NCBI GenBank assembly: GCA_018699735.1 | Contig: JABIRP010000379.1 | Location: forward strand, 1 to 35,919 | DNA: 35,919 bases | Direction of reading: 5' to 3' | Origin: Rhodospirillaceae bacterium | Lineage (GTDB): Bacteria; Pseudomonadota; Alphaproteobacteria; Thalassobaculales; Thalassobaculaceae | Shown here: in pieces, positions 16,907 through 24,872 of the stretch | Position numbering within the stretch: position 1 is the stretch's first letter | Layout: every line of letters starts with the position of its first letter | Position numbers and translations under genes: made by a program | Notes under the pieces: generated by a model | Told to the model about the DNA's origin: nothing | What the model saw: only the letters and a program-made list of their open reading frames with translations | The model's database searches: none

Positions 16907-16920
16907 CTGACCTAGATCAG
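16907..16920. promoter_or_regulatory. FNR/FixK-like box upstream of nqrA
   Basis: CTGACCTAGATCAG is a near-palindrome (two mismatched positions of fourteen) that resembles the CRP/FNR-family site TTGAT-N4-ATCAA with a CTAG core, as seen for FNR and FixK regulators in alphaproteobacteria. It sits about 63 bases upstream of the nqrA ATG, a sensible operator position. The outer T/A pair is replaced by C/G, so the match is imperfect. Oxygen-responsive control of nqr is inference. Confidence 0.35.
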
Positions 16921-16923
16921 CCG

Positions 16924-16963
16924 TAAACTGAGACGGCCTGAACATCAAGAACGGCTCAGTTTA
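16924..16963. terminator. Inverted repeat at the 3' end of the FHA-protease gene
   Basis: TAAACTGAG and CTCAGTTTA form a perfect nine-base inverted repeat around a 22-base loop, spanning the stop codon of the minus-strand protease gene. It could act as a weak terminator between that gene and nqrA. The T-run is short and the loop is long, so an intrinsic terminator is only one possibility; an mRNA-stabilising stem is another. Confidence 0.35.
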
Positions 16964-18533
16964 AATCAGCTTTCTCCAGCAGAGACCGGACCTTCGCAGC
17001 TGGCACCCCAAGATTGGATCCACCAAATTCCGGCAGAATGGCGGTATTGACCGCGACTACATTTCCGTCGACATCCAAGACCGGACCGCCGCTTCCGCCG
17101 ACAGTCGTCTCCGCATCGTAGACAATTGTCGCCGAGGTCGTCTGGCTGACGATTCCCCGACTAGCGAGCGGCACGATATGGCCGCTCTTAGCCAACCGCT
17201 CGGCCACGCCCCAGAAATTGATCCCCCCGGCAGTCTGGAGTGCCTCTATGAACGCGTCACCGGCCTGCGCCAACAAGGACTTGAGCCCGGTTGGGTACCC
17301 CATGACAATCACCTCCGCACCCGGGGCCGGCGGTTCCACAGCAAGGCTCAGCCCGACCATAGACTCTGTGGCGTCCTTGCGACGCAACAACGCGAGATCC
17401 GCGTTATCGCTGGTTCGCAGAAGCTCCAACGTATCCGGTTCGTCGCGCCCCGGTGCGTAGGCAATGAACTTTGTCAGCACAGGCACGAGGCCCATACTGG
17501 CCATGGCCGGGACGTTCGCGTCATCTTCCCAAGGCTGCGCCAAATGCCGACTGGTGACCAGAACCCCGCCATCGCCGACCGCAAACCCCGTCCCGGTGAA
17601 CTGGCGACTGGCAACGGGCCCCTCTCCTTCCAGCGCCAGCAGCGGTTGGCCCACCGGCGAGATTAGCGGTCTCCCCTCATCATCCAATACATGGCGCAGC
17701 ATTCGGCCGGTCGACACCTCTTGGAACCCGTAAGCCCCCTGCAGAAAGGCGATCGATGGCACTGATGCTGCGATCACGCGCGCTGTAGCGGCCGACCGTT
17801 GTTCAAGAACAGCCAACCTGTCCGCCGCCGAAGACAGCCGGCTCCCGACCTCGGTTCGCAAGGCCCGCAAGTCAGCCGGCGTGATTGCCTCGTTTCGCGT
17901 CCGTGTCAAAGCGCCCGAGAAACTTTCGATCCGCGACGCACCGGCTTCAATTCGCTGCTCCAACAAGGCGCTCAGGCGATACTGCTGATATATCAAGGCT
18001 ATGATTACGGCCATAGCGATGACCGTGCCGACGCGGAACAGCACCGTGGTTTCAAGCGCCAAGCCTCGGAAAAACTCAAGGGTTGCTCGAACCAACCGGT
18101 CACCAATCGGGCGTCGACTGACCCGAAGATAGACAACGCCGTCGCGTAACAGGTTCGTCACCAATTTCCGGGCTGGCTCTCTTCCCTGGAAAATTCGGTA
18201 ACGGCATATCGGCCCTGCCTCGCCGAATTCAATCACGTCTTGTTGCTTAAGCACCTGGGATGTCGTTCGGGCACCGTTGACCCATATGGGATTTTCATCT
18301 GACGCAACGATTTCATAGCTATCCCCAACACGCCGAAGACGCGCGATCAGAGCCTCATGAGGCTCTGATGTGCCGGCATGCGAGACGTCGAGGAAACGAT
18401 CCTGGCGCAAAGACACATTCAGGCTCGTCCCTCCGAGCCAGGTAACCGTTCCCCGCGACGGACCGGTCAAGTGTTCAAGAACAATTACCCCACCTGACAA
18501 TTCATCGTCACGGTCATGGTTCATTGCGATCAT
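16956..18533 (-). CDS. FHA-domain, single-pass membrane, trypsin-like serine protease
   Basis: Using the ATG at 18533 (AAGGA nine bases upstream) the protein has 525 residues. Residues about 14-115 look like a divergent FHA phosphopeptide-binding domain: the SxxH motif is S56-E-P-H59 and the conserved Asn is in WVNG, but the usual Gly-Arg is absent. One transmembrane helix follows (about 167-183), preceded by arginines, then a helical, probably coiled stretch (about 185-255) and a trypsin-like domain (about 310-520). The catalytic triad is visible as H330 (VTSRHL), D379 (DNADLALL) and S481 (VGGSGGPVLD). The charge pattern predicts cytoplasmic FHA and periplasmic protease. It is upstream of and codirectional with nqr, and divergent from the threonine dehydrogenase. 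Its substrate is unknown. Confidence 0.85.
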   Translation of the reverse strand: MIAMNHDRDDELSGGVIVLEHLTGPSRGTVTWLGGTSLNVSLRQDRFLDVSHAGTSEPHEALIARLRRVGDSYEIVASDENPIWVNGARTTSQVLKQQDVIEFGEAGPICRYRIFQGREPARKLVTNLLRDGVVYLRVSRRPIGDRLVRATLEFFRGLALETTVLFRVGTVIAMAVIIALIYQQYRLSALLEQRIEAGASRIESFSGALTRTRNEAITPADLRALRTEVGSRLSSAADRLAVLEQRSAATARVIAASVPSIAFLQGAYGFQEVSTGRMLRHVLDDEGRPLISPVGQPLLALEGEGPVASRQFTGTGFAVGDGGVLVTSRHLAQPWEDDANVPAMASMGLVPVLTKFIAYAPGRDEPDTLELLRTSDNADLALLRRKDATESMVGLSLAVEPPAPGAEVIVMGYPTGLKSLLAQAGDAFIEALQTAGGINFWGVAERLAKSGHIVPLASRGIVSQTTSATIVYDAETTVGGSGGPVLDVDGNVVAVNTAILPEFGGSNLGVPAAKVRSLLEKADLN

Positions 18534-18855
18534 GGCGAAGTTTCCTTCGACGCATCCACCGTCAAATACTTCGAGATCCCTGAGGCTTTGCCTTAGCGTA
18601 GATCCCAGACAGTTCCGGCTTGATGGTAAGCGGCCTGGAGTCGATAGCACAAGCGACGGTTTTAGGTCCTGAGAGGCCTCAGGCCCCACAGGCGCTTGTG
18701 TTCGGCTTGATCTCGCTCATTCCATCGGTGCTTGAAAGGGTGTCTCCTGGTTCAAATCACGTCCGATGCATCGCCGTCCACTTGGTCAGGCTCTGACAGG
18801 CCAATGATGATGCAGGACGCAGGTACCGCTCGGCATAGTGCCAGGGAGTGAGCAA
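18534..18855. other. Divergent intergenic region between FHA-protease and threonine dehydrogenase genes
   Basis: The region must contain promoters for both divergent genes. The track extends the protease ORF to 18689, but that stretch lacks family features. Two small perfect hairpins are visible, CCTGAG-AGGC-CTCAGG (18668-18683) and GTCAG-GCT-CTGAC (18785-18797); either could be an operator. No riboswitch was recognised. Confidence 0.4.
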
Positions 18856-19815
18856 ATGCGCGGCATTTTGGTAACCGGAGCGCTTGGCCAAATCGGCTCG
18901 GAACTGGTGCCGGCATTGCGCGAGCGATATGGCGCCGACCTCGTTGTTGCCTCGGACTTACGGATGTCACCCTCGGGTTCGGATCAAGCTGAAGGTCCAT
19001 ACGCCCACGTCGATTGTACGGATCCGTCACAAATTCTTGAGGTCGTGCGACGACACGAGATCGGCACGATCTACCATCTGGCGGCCCTGCTATCCAGAGT
19101 GGCCGAAGAAAAGCCGCAGGTCGCATGGACAGTCAATATGGGTGGGCTCTACAACGTACTTGAGGTCGCCCGGCAATACGATTGCGCCGTGTTTTCACCA
19201 AGTTCGATCGGCGCGTTCGGACCGTCCACCCCACGTGACCAGACGCCTCAAGTTACAATCCAGCGTCCGACTTCGATGTACGGCGTCACCAAGGTTGCAG
19301 GTGAGTTATTAGGCGACTTCTACGCCGCGCGCTTTGGCGTCGACACGCGCGGGCTGCGATTGCCGGGGCTGATCTCGCATATCGCGCTGCCCGGCGGCGG
19401 CACGACGGACTATGCCGTCGATATTTTCTACCAGGCGATCCGCTATCGCCATTATTCCTGTTTCCTTCGTCCCGATAGCTGCCTCGACATGATGTATATG
19501 CCCGACGCAATTCGGGCCATGATCACGTTAATGGAGGCTGACGAGACCTCGCTCACCCATCGCAACGCCTACAACGTGGCGGCGATGAGTTTCACACCGG
19601 ACCGCTTGGCCCAGGAAATCCAGGTCCACATTCCCGACTTCGTCATCGACTATGAGGTCGACCCGGTCAGGCAGGCGATTGCCGATAGTTGGCCCCGGTC
19701 CCTTGACGACAGTGCGGCCCGTACCGACTGGGGTTGGGCGCCGGATTATGATTTGGCCTCAATGACCGCCGATATGATCGCACGCCTGCGAGGAAAACTC
19801 GGGGGCCCCAATTGA
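18856..19815 (+). CDS. SDR-type L-threonine 3-dehydrogenase (NAD-dependent epimerase family)
   Basis: The 319-residue protein is an extended short-chain dehydrogenase with the NAD motif GALGQIG (8-14), the active-site block SPSSIGAFGPSTP and the catalytic pair Y142/K146 in MYGVTKVAGE. RLPGLISH and DMMYMPDAIRAM match SDR-type threonine dehydrogenases of the UDP-galactose-epimerase-like group. It would oxidise L-threonine to 2-amino-3-ketobutyrate with NAD+. The next gene, 21 bases downstream, encodes the enzyme that uses this product, which makes threonine dehydrogenase much more likely than a sugar epimerase. The ATG at 18856 with GGGAGTG upstream is preferred over the GTG at 18838. Confidence 0.88.
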   Translation: MRGILVTGALGQIGSELVPALRERYGADLVVASDLRMSPSGSDQAEGPYAHVDCTDPSQILEVVRRHEIGTIYHLAALLSRVAEEKPQVAWTVNMGGLYNVLEVARQYDCAVFSPSSIGAFGPSTPRDQTPQVTIQRPTSMYGVTKVAGELLGDFYAARFGVDTRGLRLPGLISHIALPGGGTTDYAVDIFYQAIRYRHYSCFLRPDSCLDMMYMPDAIRAMITLMEADETSLTHRNAYNVAAMSFTPDRLAQEIQVHIPDFVIDYEVDPVRQAIADSWPRSLDDSAARTDWGWAPDYDLASMTADMIARLRGKLGGPN

Positions 19816-19836
19816 GAGTGCAAAGGGAGATGCACC

Positions 19837-21066
19837 ATGCCTCATGACAGATTATCCGCCCTCCTGACCTCAGCCGCGCAAGACTTGGACCGGCGCGGCA
19901 CGGCCAAACGCCGGGAGACGGTTATCCGCGGCGTCCTGCCACCAAGCACCGATGGCGTGACAGGGCCCCGGTTTTTGATCGTAGGTCAAGGCGACCGGCC
20001 CTTCCTCCGGATGAACGCCAACAATTACCTCGGCATGTCGCTTCGGGCCGAGACGGCCACCGCCGAGGACACGGCAGTGCGCGAATTCGGAACCGGTCCC
20101 GGAGCCGTGCGGTTCATCGGTGGGACCTGGTCGCCGCATGTCGAGTTGGAGGCCAGGCTTGCCAGCTTTCACGGTCGCGGTGCGGCGATGATCTACAGTT
20201 CGGCCTACGCCACCGTGATGGGGCTCTTGCCGTCGCTGATTACGCCTGAAACCGCAGTGATCAGCGATGAGCTGAACCACAATTGCATCATCAATGCGAT
20301 CACACTTGCCAAGCCGGCTCAGAAGCGGATCTACCGGCATCTCGACATGAACCAGTTGGCCGAACAACTGGAGGAGGTCTCCCGCACTTGTAAGCGAGGC
20401 CTGATCGTTACCGATGGAATCTTCTCCATGCGTGGTGACCACGCGCCCTCGCGCGAAATTATGGAGATTGCACACCGGTTCGACGGGGCCTTCGCCGAAA
20501 ACTTGCTGGTTGTTGTTGACGATTCACATGGCGTGGGCGCCTTCGGCGCCACCGGTCGAGGCACCGAGGAATATACCGACAGCTCGCCGCCTGACCTGTT
20601 GATCGGCACGCTTGGAAAGGCGTTTGGCGTCAATGGCGGGTATGTTGTTGGCGACCCGGCGATCCTCGACTACCTGCGCGAGACATCGCCGTTCTACATC
20701 TATTCCAACCCGATCACGCCGGGCGAGGCCGCGGCAGCGCTGGCGGCGGTGGATTTGCTCGACAGTGGGCTTGGTCGCGACTTGCTCGACCACCTGAGAG
20801 CGATGACCGCTCGTTTTGAGGCGGGCTTAAAAATTCTCGGCTTTGAGACCATCCCGGGAGAGCACCCGGTCGTGCCCCTCATGGTCCGTGACACCGACAA
20901 GACGTCTGCCCTGGTCGCGCATCTCTTCCAGAGCGGCATATTGGCGACCGGGTTGAACTATCCGGTTGTACCGCGCGGCGAAGAGGAAATCCGCTTCCAG
21001 ATCTCAGCCGATCACACCTCCGCCGATATCGACGAGGCGTTGGCTGTGCTCGCGACGTTCTCTTGA
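19837..21066 (+). CDS. kbl: Glycine C-acetyltransferase (2-amino-3-ketobutyrate CoA ligase)
   Basis: This 409-residue PLP enzyme of the alpha-oxoamine synthase family cleaves 2-amino-3-ketobutyrate with CoA to glycine and acetyl-CoA. The PLP lysine is K261 in LLIGTLGKAFGVNGGY; the cofactor pocket includes VVVDDSHGVGAFG, and the N-terminal region has NANNYLGMS and GPGAVRFIGGT. The ribosome binding site is GGGAGATGCACC before ATG. Related enzymes such as 5-aminolevulinate synthase or 8-amino-7-oxononanoate synthase share the fold, but pairing with the threonine dehydrogenase points to Kbl. The gene converges with soxG, another glycine-producing pathway, with about 50 bases between stops and no obvious terminator. 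Confidence 0.88.
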   Translation: MPHDRLSALLTSAAQDLDRRGTAKRRETVIRGVLPPSTDGVTGPRFLIVGQGDRPFLRMNANNYLGMSLRAETATAEDTAVREFGTGPGAVRFIGGTWSPHVELEARLASFHGRGAAMIYSSAYATVMGLLPSLITPETAVISDELNHNCIINAITLAKPAQKRIYRHLDMNQLAEQLEEVSRTCKRGLIVTDGIFSMRGDHAPSREIMEIAHRFDGAFAENLLVVVDDSHGVGAFGATGRGTEEYTDSSPPDLLIGTLGKAFGVNGGYVVGDPAILDYLRETSPFYIYSNPITPGEAAAALAAVDLLDSGLGRDLLDHLRAMTARFEAGLKILGFETIPGEHPVVPLMVRDTDKTSALVAHLFQSGILATGLNYPVVPRGEEEIRFQISADHTSADIDEALAVLATFS

Positions 21067-21117
21067 GTTAGTTAGGGCACACAGTCTTATTTCCGATTGA
21101 ACGATGTCCGCTCGTCG

Positions 21118-21663
21118 CTAGCGTTTGATGGCTTCGCGGGCTTCGAATTCTCTTCCCAGATCCATGAGGTAGGACACTAAGTCGCCAACCAGACTTCGAT
21201 CGACCAGGCAATCGTATACGGCTTCCTCCAAATGGCGGAGGCCGACGCGGTAGATACCAAACCGGCAAACGGCGAAAGCTCCGGTCGGGAACGCCGCTGG
21301 ATCGAGATCAATCGTGGCGGCCTTCGCCAAAAGTGCCCCCGCCATAGCACCCTCAACGCGGACCATCTGATAGGCGGATGTCGCATCGACGGTAAGACGC
21401 TCGCTGTCGCTGTCGTAGCCTGGCGCGATATTCTCCACCGTTGCCGCATCGTCTTGCACCAACAGCACTTCGCCCGGTGCGATACGGCACACGCCCCAAC
21501 CCTGCGGTTCGAATTTGGGGCCAGTTGACACCGCATCCTGCGTTATCGCTTTTATCAGGCGCTTTTCGATCCCGGGACAATGCGTGATCGTCACGGCCGC
21601 CGGCCCGGCTTGACCCGCTGATGTTTCAACCTCAGCCAATTTGCCGGCTCCCTTCATGATCAT
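21118..21663 (-). CDS. soxG: Sarcosine oxidase gamma subunit
   Basis: The protein of about 181 residues is the small, poorly conserved gamma subunit of heterotetrameric sarcosine oxidase. Support comes mainly from its position after soxA and from typical stretches such as WGVCRIAPGEVLL, FPTGAFAVCRFGIYRV and the ending YLMDLGREFEAREAI. The track's start at 21708 lies within soxA; the ATG at 21663 (or the in-frame ATG at 21657) gives a family-like N-terminus and a 26-32 base overlap with soxA. Neither has a strong Shine-Dalgarno sequence, which suggests coupling to soxA translation. Confidence 0.85.
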   Translation of the reverse strand: MIMKGAGKLAEVETSAGQAGPAAVTITHCPGIEKRLIKAITQDAVSTGPKFEPQGWGVCRIAPGEVLLVQDDAATVENIAPGYDSDSERLTVDATSAYQMVRVEGAMAGALLAKAATIDLDPAAFPTGAFAVCRFGIYRVGLRHLEEAVYDCLVDRSLVGDLVSYLMDLGREFEAREAIKR

Positions 21664-24577
21664 AGAAATGCGGCGCGACCACCGTGACCGGGGTTTTCTT
21701 GCCGGCAATTGGCGCCGAGGCTATCAAGGCCTCGCCAATACGGTCGTGTCCGCCTTCCAGTAGGGCAAGGGCTATATCGTGGCCAAGCGTCGGACTGTAG
21801 GCCAGCGATGCGATCCAGCCTTGCGCGCCACCGATCTCGTCTGGGCGGTCTGGCAGCACCAGATGGGCGCTATAGGGTATCCGCTGGCTCGGATCGACGG
21901 GGACCACGCCGACCAATTGGCGACGGTTTGGCACCGTCATTTCCGGCAAACCGAGGGCTTCCTTACCAATGAACCACTTCTTTGAACTCACCATTCGCCC
22001 GAGGCCTATATCATCGGGATTAGTCCGCCCTTCGGCCTCCCGACCGATAACGAAGTGACCTTTCTCCAGGCGAAGCACGCCCATGGATTCTAGGCCGTAG
22101 GGCTCCATGTTTTCCGGCGCGCCGGCCTCCAACAATGCCTGCCACAGCTCAGCACCACGGTCGGCGGGCACGTTGATTTCATAGGACAGCTCGCCAGAAA
22201 AGCTGATCCGAAAGATCCGAGCCGGTATGCCAGCAATAGTTCCCACGCGGCCAGCCATGAACGGCAACCCTTCGTTCGATACATCGAGCCCGTCGCAAAC
22301 GCGTGCCAGCACGTCGCGAGCTTTGGGGCCGGCCAGAGCAGCGGCAAACCACTGCTCGGTTACCGGCGTCAGTACCACGCGCAAGTCGGACCAACGGGTT
22401 TCCAGCAACCGTGTCATCCACTCATAGACGGCGCCGGCGCCGCCCGAAGTCGTGCTCATGACGTAGTGATCTTCAGCCAGGCGCATCGTCACGCCGTCGT
22501 CGAACACCATCCCGTCCTCACGCAGCATTATGCCATATCGCCCCATACCGATCTTCAAGGTCGACCATCCGTTGGTGTAGATCCGGTTGAGGAACTCGAT
22601 GCAATCCGGTCCGGCCATTTCGATCTTTCCGAGGGTGGAAACATCGACGATAGACACGTTCTCGCGTACGGCCATGACCTCGCGATTGACTGCTTCGAGG
22701 TCGGTTTCCGTGCCTTGGCGATAGAACTGAGGCCGTAGCCAGGCCCCCGCATGCAGCCAGACACAGCCTGCTTCCTCATGCAGATCATGGGCTGCGGTTC
22801 GGCGCATGGGATGGCGAAGGTCAGGCGACTGATGCGCCGCGACGGCCCCCATCGGCAGAGGGACATAAGGCGGGCGAAAGCGTGTTGTTCCGATTGCCGA
22901 CACATCCTCACCGCGAGCCTCGGCGATCGCCCGGACGCCGTTGACGTTGCCGAGCTTGCCCTGATCGGTGCCCATTCCAAGTGTGGTGTACCGCTTTACG
23001 TGCTCGATCGATCGATAGCCTTCCCGCACCGCGAGTGAGAGATCGGCCACGGTCACATCGCCTTGCAAATCGACAAAGGCCTTGCCACCGGCATCGGACA
23101 GATTGGCAAAGGCGGCCGATGCTTTTTCAGAGCGTGCGCCCTCGACATTGGGCGCCGGGCTGGTGGCCCCACTGCCACCGGCGAGGCCGGCCTCATGGCC
23201 TTGCCGCAAAACATCCGCGAGATCGAAAGACCCATTGCTCGCACCGACGCAAATTACGCCATCCTCACTCACGCCTGGAACAAACATACCGCGTGCCTCG
23301 TCCCAAACCGGCTTGCCGCCGGTATGGGCGTACAGATGCAGCGCCGGACTCCAACCACCAGCCATCGCGACGAGGTCACAGTCGAGCCAGCGTTCGCCTT
23401 TAGGGGTCGCCGCACGGGCTGCCCGCACACCGCGCGCGCCCTTGATGTCGAGCACGCCGGAACTCCATTCGACCGTCGCCCCCGCCTCAGCCGCTATAGC
23501 GGTTCCGGTGTCGCGGCGATCGAGCACCGTGACCTGGGCGCCGGCTTGGGCAAGATGCGCCCCTGCAGCATGACCGCTATCGTTTTCGGTCGCGACCACG
23601 ATGCGCGATCCAGGCAAAACCCCATGGCGCAGCAAGTAGCCAGCCGCCGCCGATGCGGTCATTACGCCAGGCCGGTCGTTGTTGGCAAATACCAAAGGCC
23701 GTTCAATGGCCCCGGTCGCAAGCACAACACGGCCGGCACGAACTTTCCAGAGACGCCACCGTGGCGACGGATCGTCTCTGCCTGCCGGGGCTTCTCGGAC
23801 TTTTTCACACAGGATCACGAAGCCATGCTCATAGCGACCGGCCACCGTGGTTCGAGTAAGAATTCGAACATTGTCCATGACGGAAAGTGCCGCAATGGCG
23901 TTAGCGGCCCAATCCGAAGCGCGCTCGCCATCGATACGCGCGTCCTCGCCAAGCAACCCAAGGCCAAGCCATGGGTTTTCGTCGACTAGAATAACGCGGG
24001 CTCCCGACCGACCGGCGGCCAGGGCGGCGGAAAGTCCAGCCGCACCACCGCCCGCGATCAAGACGTCGGTATGCGCATGGGTGCTGGTGTAATGTTCGGT
24101 ATCAACCGCCTCCGGTACGGTTCCCAATCCGGCCACGCGCCGTATCAGATGTTCATAGAACATCCAGGCACCGGCCGGAGCCATGAAGGTCTTGTAATAG
24201 AAGCCAACCGGAAACAGCGGCGAGGCAAGGTTGAGCCACGCTGAGAGATCGAAGTTCACCGAAGGCCATGCGTTCTGCCCACGGGCTGACAGCCCCTCGT
24301 ACAATTCGACCGTGGTCGCGCGCGTATTGGGCTCATCGCCGGTGGCACGCTCGATTGCCAGCAGGCCGGTCGCTTCCTCAGGGCCGATACCAGTGATGCC
24401 GCGCGGCCGGTGGTACTTAAAGCTTCTGGCGACGACGCGGACATTGTTGGCGATCAGTGCCGATGCCAAGCTATCGCCCGCCTGGCCACGATAGGCGCGG
24501 CCGTCGAATTGAAACCGCACCTCATCCGCGCCCGGATGTAGGCCAGCCCCTTCAATCCGTCTTGCACTGCCGGTCAT
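21632..24577 (-). CDS. soxA: Sarcosine oxidase alpha subunit
   Basis: The 981-residue subunit has the standard layout: an N-terminal ferredoxin-like segment (about 15-100, QFDGRAYRGQAGDSLASALI), a Rossmann dinucleotide-binding region (about 170 onward, VLIAGGGAAGLSAALAAG) and a C-terminal GcvT-like folate-binding half (about 600-975). In the heterotetramer it binds NAD+ and tetrahydrofolate, taking the formaldehyde-level carbon from sarcosine oxidation to form 5,10-methylene-THF. The ATG overlaps the soxD stop by four bases. The length is normal for the family (about 965-1000). No sign of damage was seen. Confidence 0.95.
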   Translation of the reverse strand: MTGSARRIEGAGLHPGADEVRFQFDGRAYRGQAGDSLASALIANNVRVVARSFKYHRPRGITGIGPEEATGLLAIERATGDEPNTRATTVELYEGLSARGQNAWPSVNFDLSAWLNLASPLFPVGFYYKTFMAPAGAWMFYEHLIRRVAGLGTVPEAVDTEHYTSTHAHTDVLIAGGGAAGLSAALAAGRSGARVILVDENPWLGLGLLGEDARIDGERASDWAANAIAALSVMDNVRILTRTTVAGRYEHGFVILCEKVREAPAGRDDPSPRWRLWKVRAGRVVLATGAIERPLVFANNDRPGVMTASAAAGYLLRHGVLPGSRIVVATENDSGHAAGAHLAQAGAQVTVLDRRDTGTAIAAEAGATVEWSSGVLDIKGARGVRAARAATPKGERWLDCDLVAMAGGWSPALHLYAHTGGKPVWDEARGMFVPGVSEDGVICVGASNGSFDLADVLRQGHEAGLAGGSGATSPAPNVEGARSEKASAAFANLSDAGGKAFVDLQGDVTVADLSLAVREGYRSIEHVKRYTTLGMGTDQGKLGNVNGVRAIAEARGEDVSAIGTTRFRPPYVPLPMGAVAAHQSPDLRHPMRRTAAHDLHEEAGCVWLHAGAWLRPQFYRQGTETDLEAVNREVMAVRENVSIVDVSTLGKIEMAGPDCIEFLNRIYTNGWSTLKIGMGRYGIMLREDGMVFDDGVTMRLAEDHYVMSTTSGGAGAVYEWMTRLLETRWSDLRVVLTPVTEQWFAAALAGPKARDVLARVCDGLDVSNEGLPFMAGRVGTIAGIPARIFRISFSGELSYEINVPADRGAELWQALLEAGAPENMEPYGLESMGVLRLEKGHFVIGREAEGRTNPDDIGLGRMVSSKKWFIGKEALGLPEMTVPNRRQLVGVVPVDPSQRIPYSAHLVLPDRPDEIGGAQGWIASLAYSPTLGHDIALALLEGGHDRIGEALIASAPIAGKKTPVTVVAPHFYDHEGSRQIG

Positions 24578-24861
24578 TCTCCGCCCTCCCCGGCGGCAAG
24601 CCGACTGGAGTACAGCTCATGCGTCACGGTGTCGCGTTCGACCACCAGCCAGCGCCGACACCCGTATCGATGCACCCAGAGCTCCGTGTGGCGGCCCTTC
24701 GGATTTTCGCGCAGATAGAGATAGTCGGCGAATCCATCGATATCGACCTCAGCTTGCCCCGACGCGCTATCGGTAACTGGTGGTTGGACCGTCGCATCAC
24801 CGCCAAACCCGAACTCATCCTCTGGTCTTTCGCCGCACACGGGGCAAGGTATCAACAACAT
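24574..24861 (-). CDS. soxD: Sarcosine oxidase delta subunit
   Basis: This 95-residue zinc-binding subunit shows the expected ligands: CPVCGERPEDEF near the N-terminus (Cys6 and Cys9) and HRYGCRRW in the second half. The segment YLYLRENPKGRHTELWVHRYGC is shared by the family. It is small and cytoplasmic and bridges the alpha and beta subunits. The ATG has GAGGATC upstream and the gene starts 11 bases after the soxB stop; its own stop overlaps the soxA start as ATGA. Confidence 0.94.
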   Translation of the reverse strand: MLLIPCPVCGERPEDEFGFGGDATVQPPVTDSASGQAEVDIDGFADYLYLRENPKGRHTELWVHRYGCRRWLVVERDTVTHELYSSRLAAGEGGE

Positions 24862-24872
24862 CGATCAGATCC

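Noticed and set aside
18856-19815. UDP-glucose 4-epimerase or other nucleotide-sugar epimerase
   Set aside because: The gene sits directly before kbl with a 21-base gap and has the motifs of SDR threonine dehydrogenases; there are no sugar or polysaccharide genes nearby.
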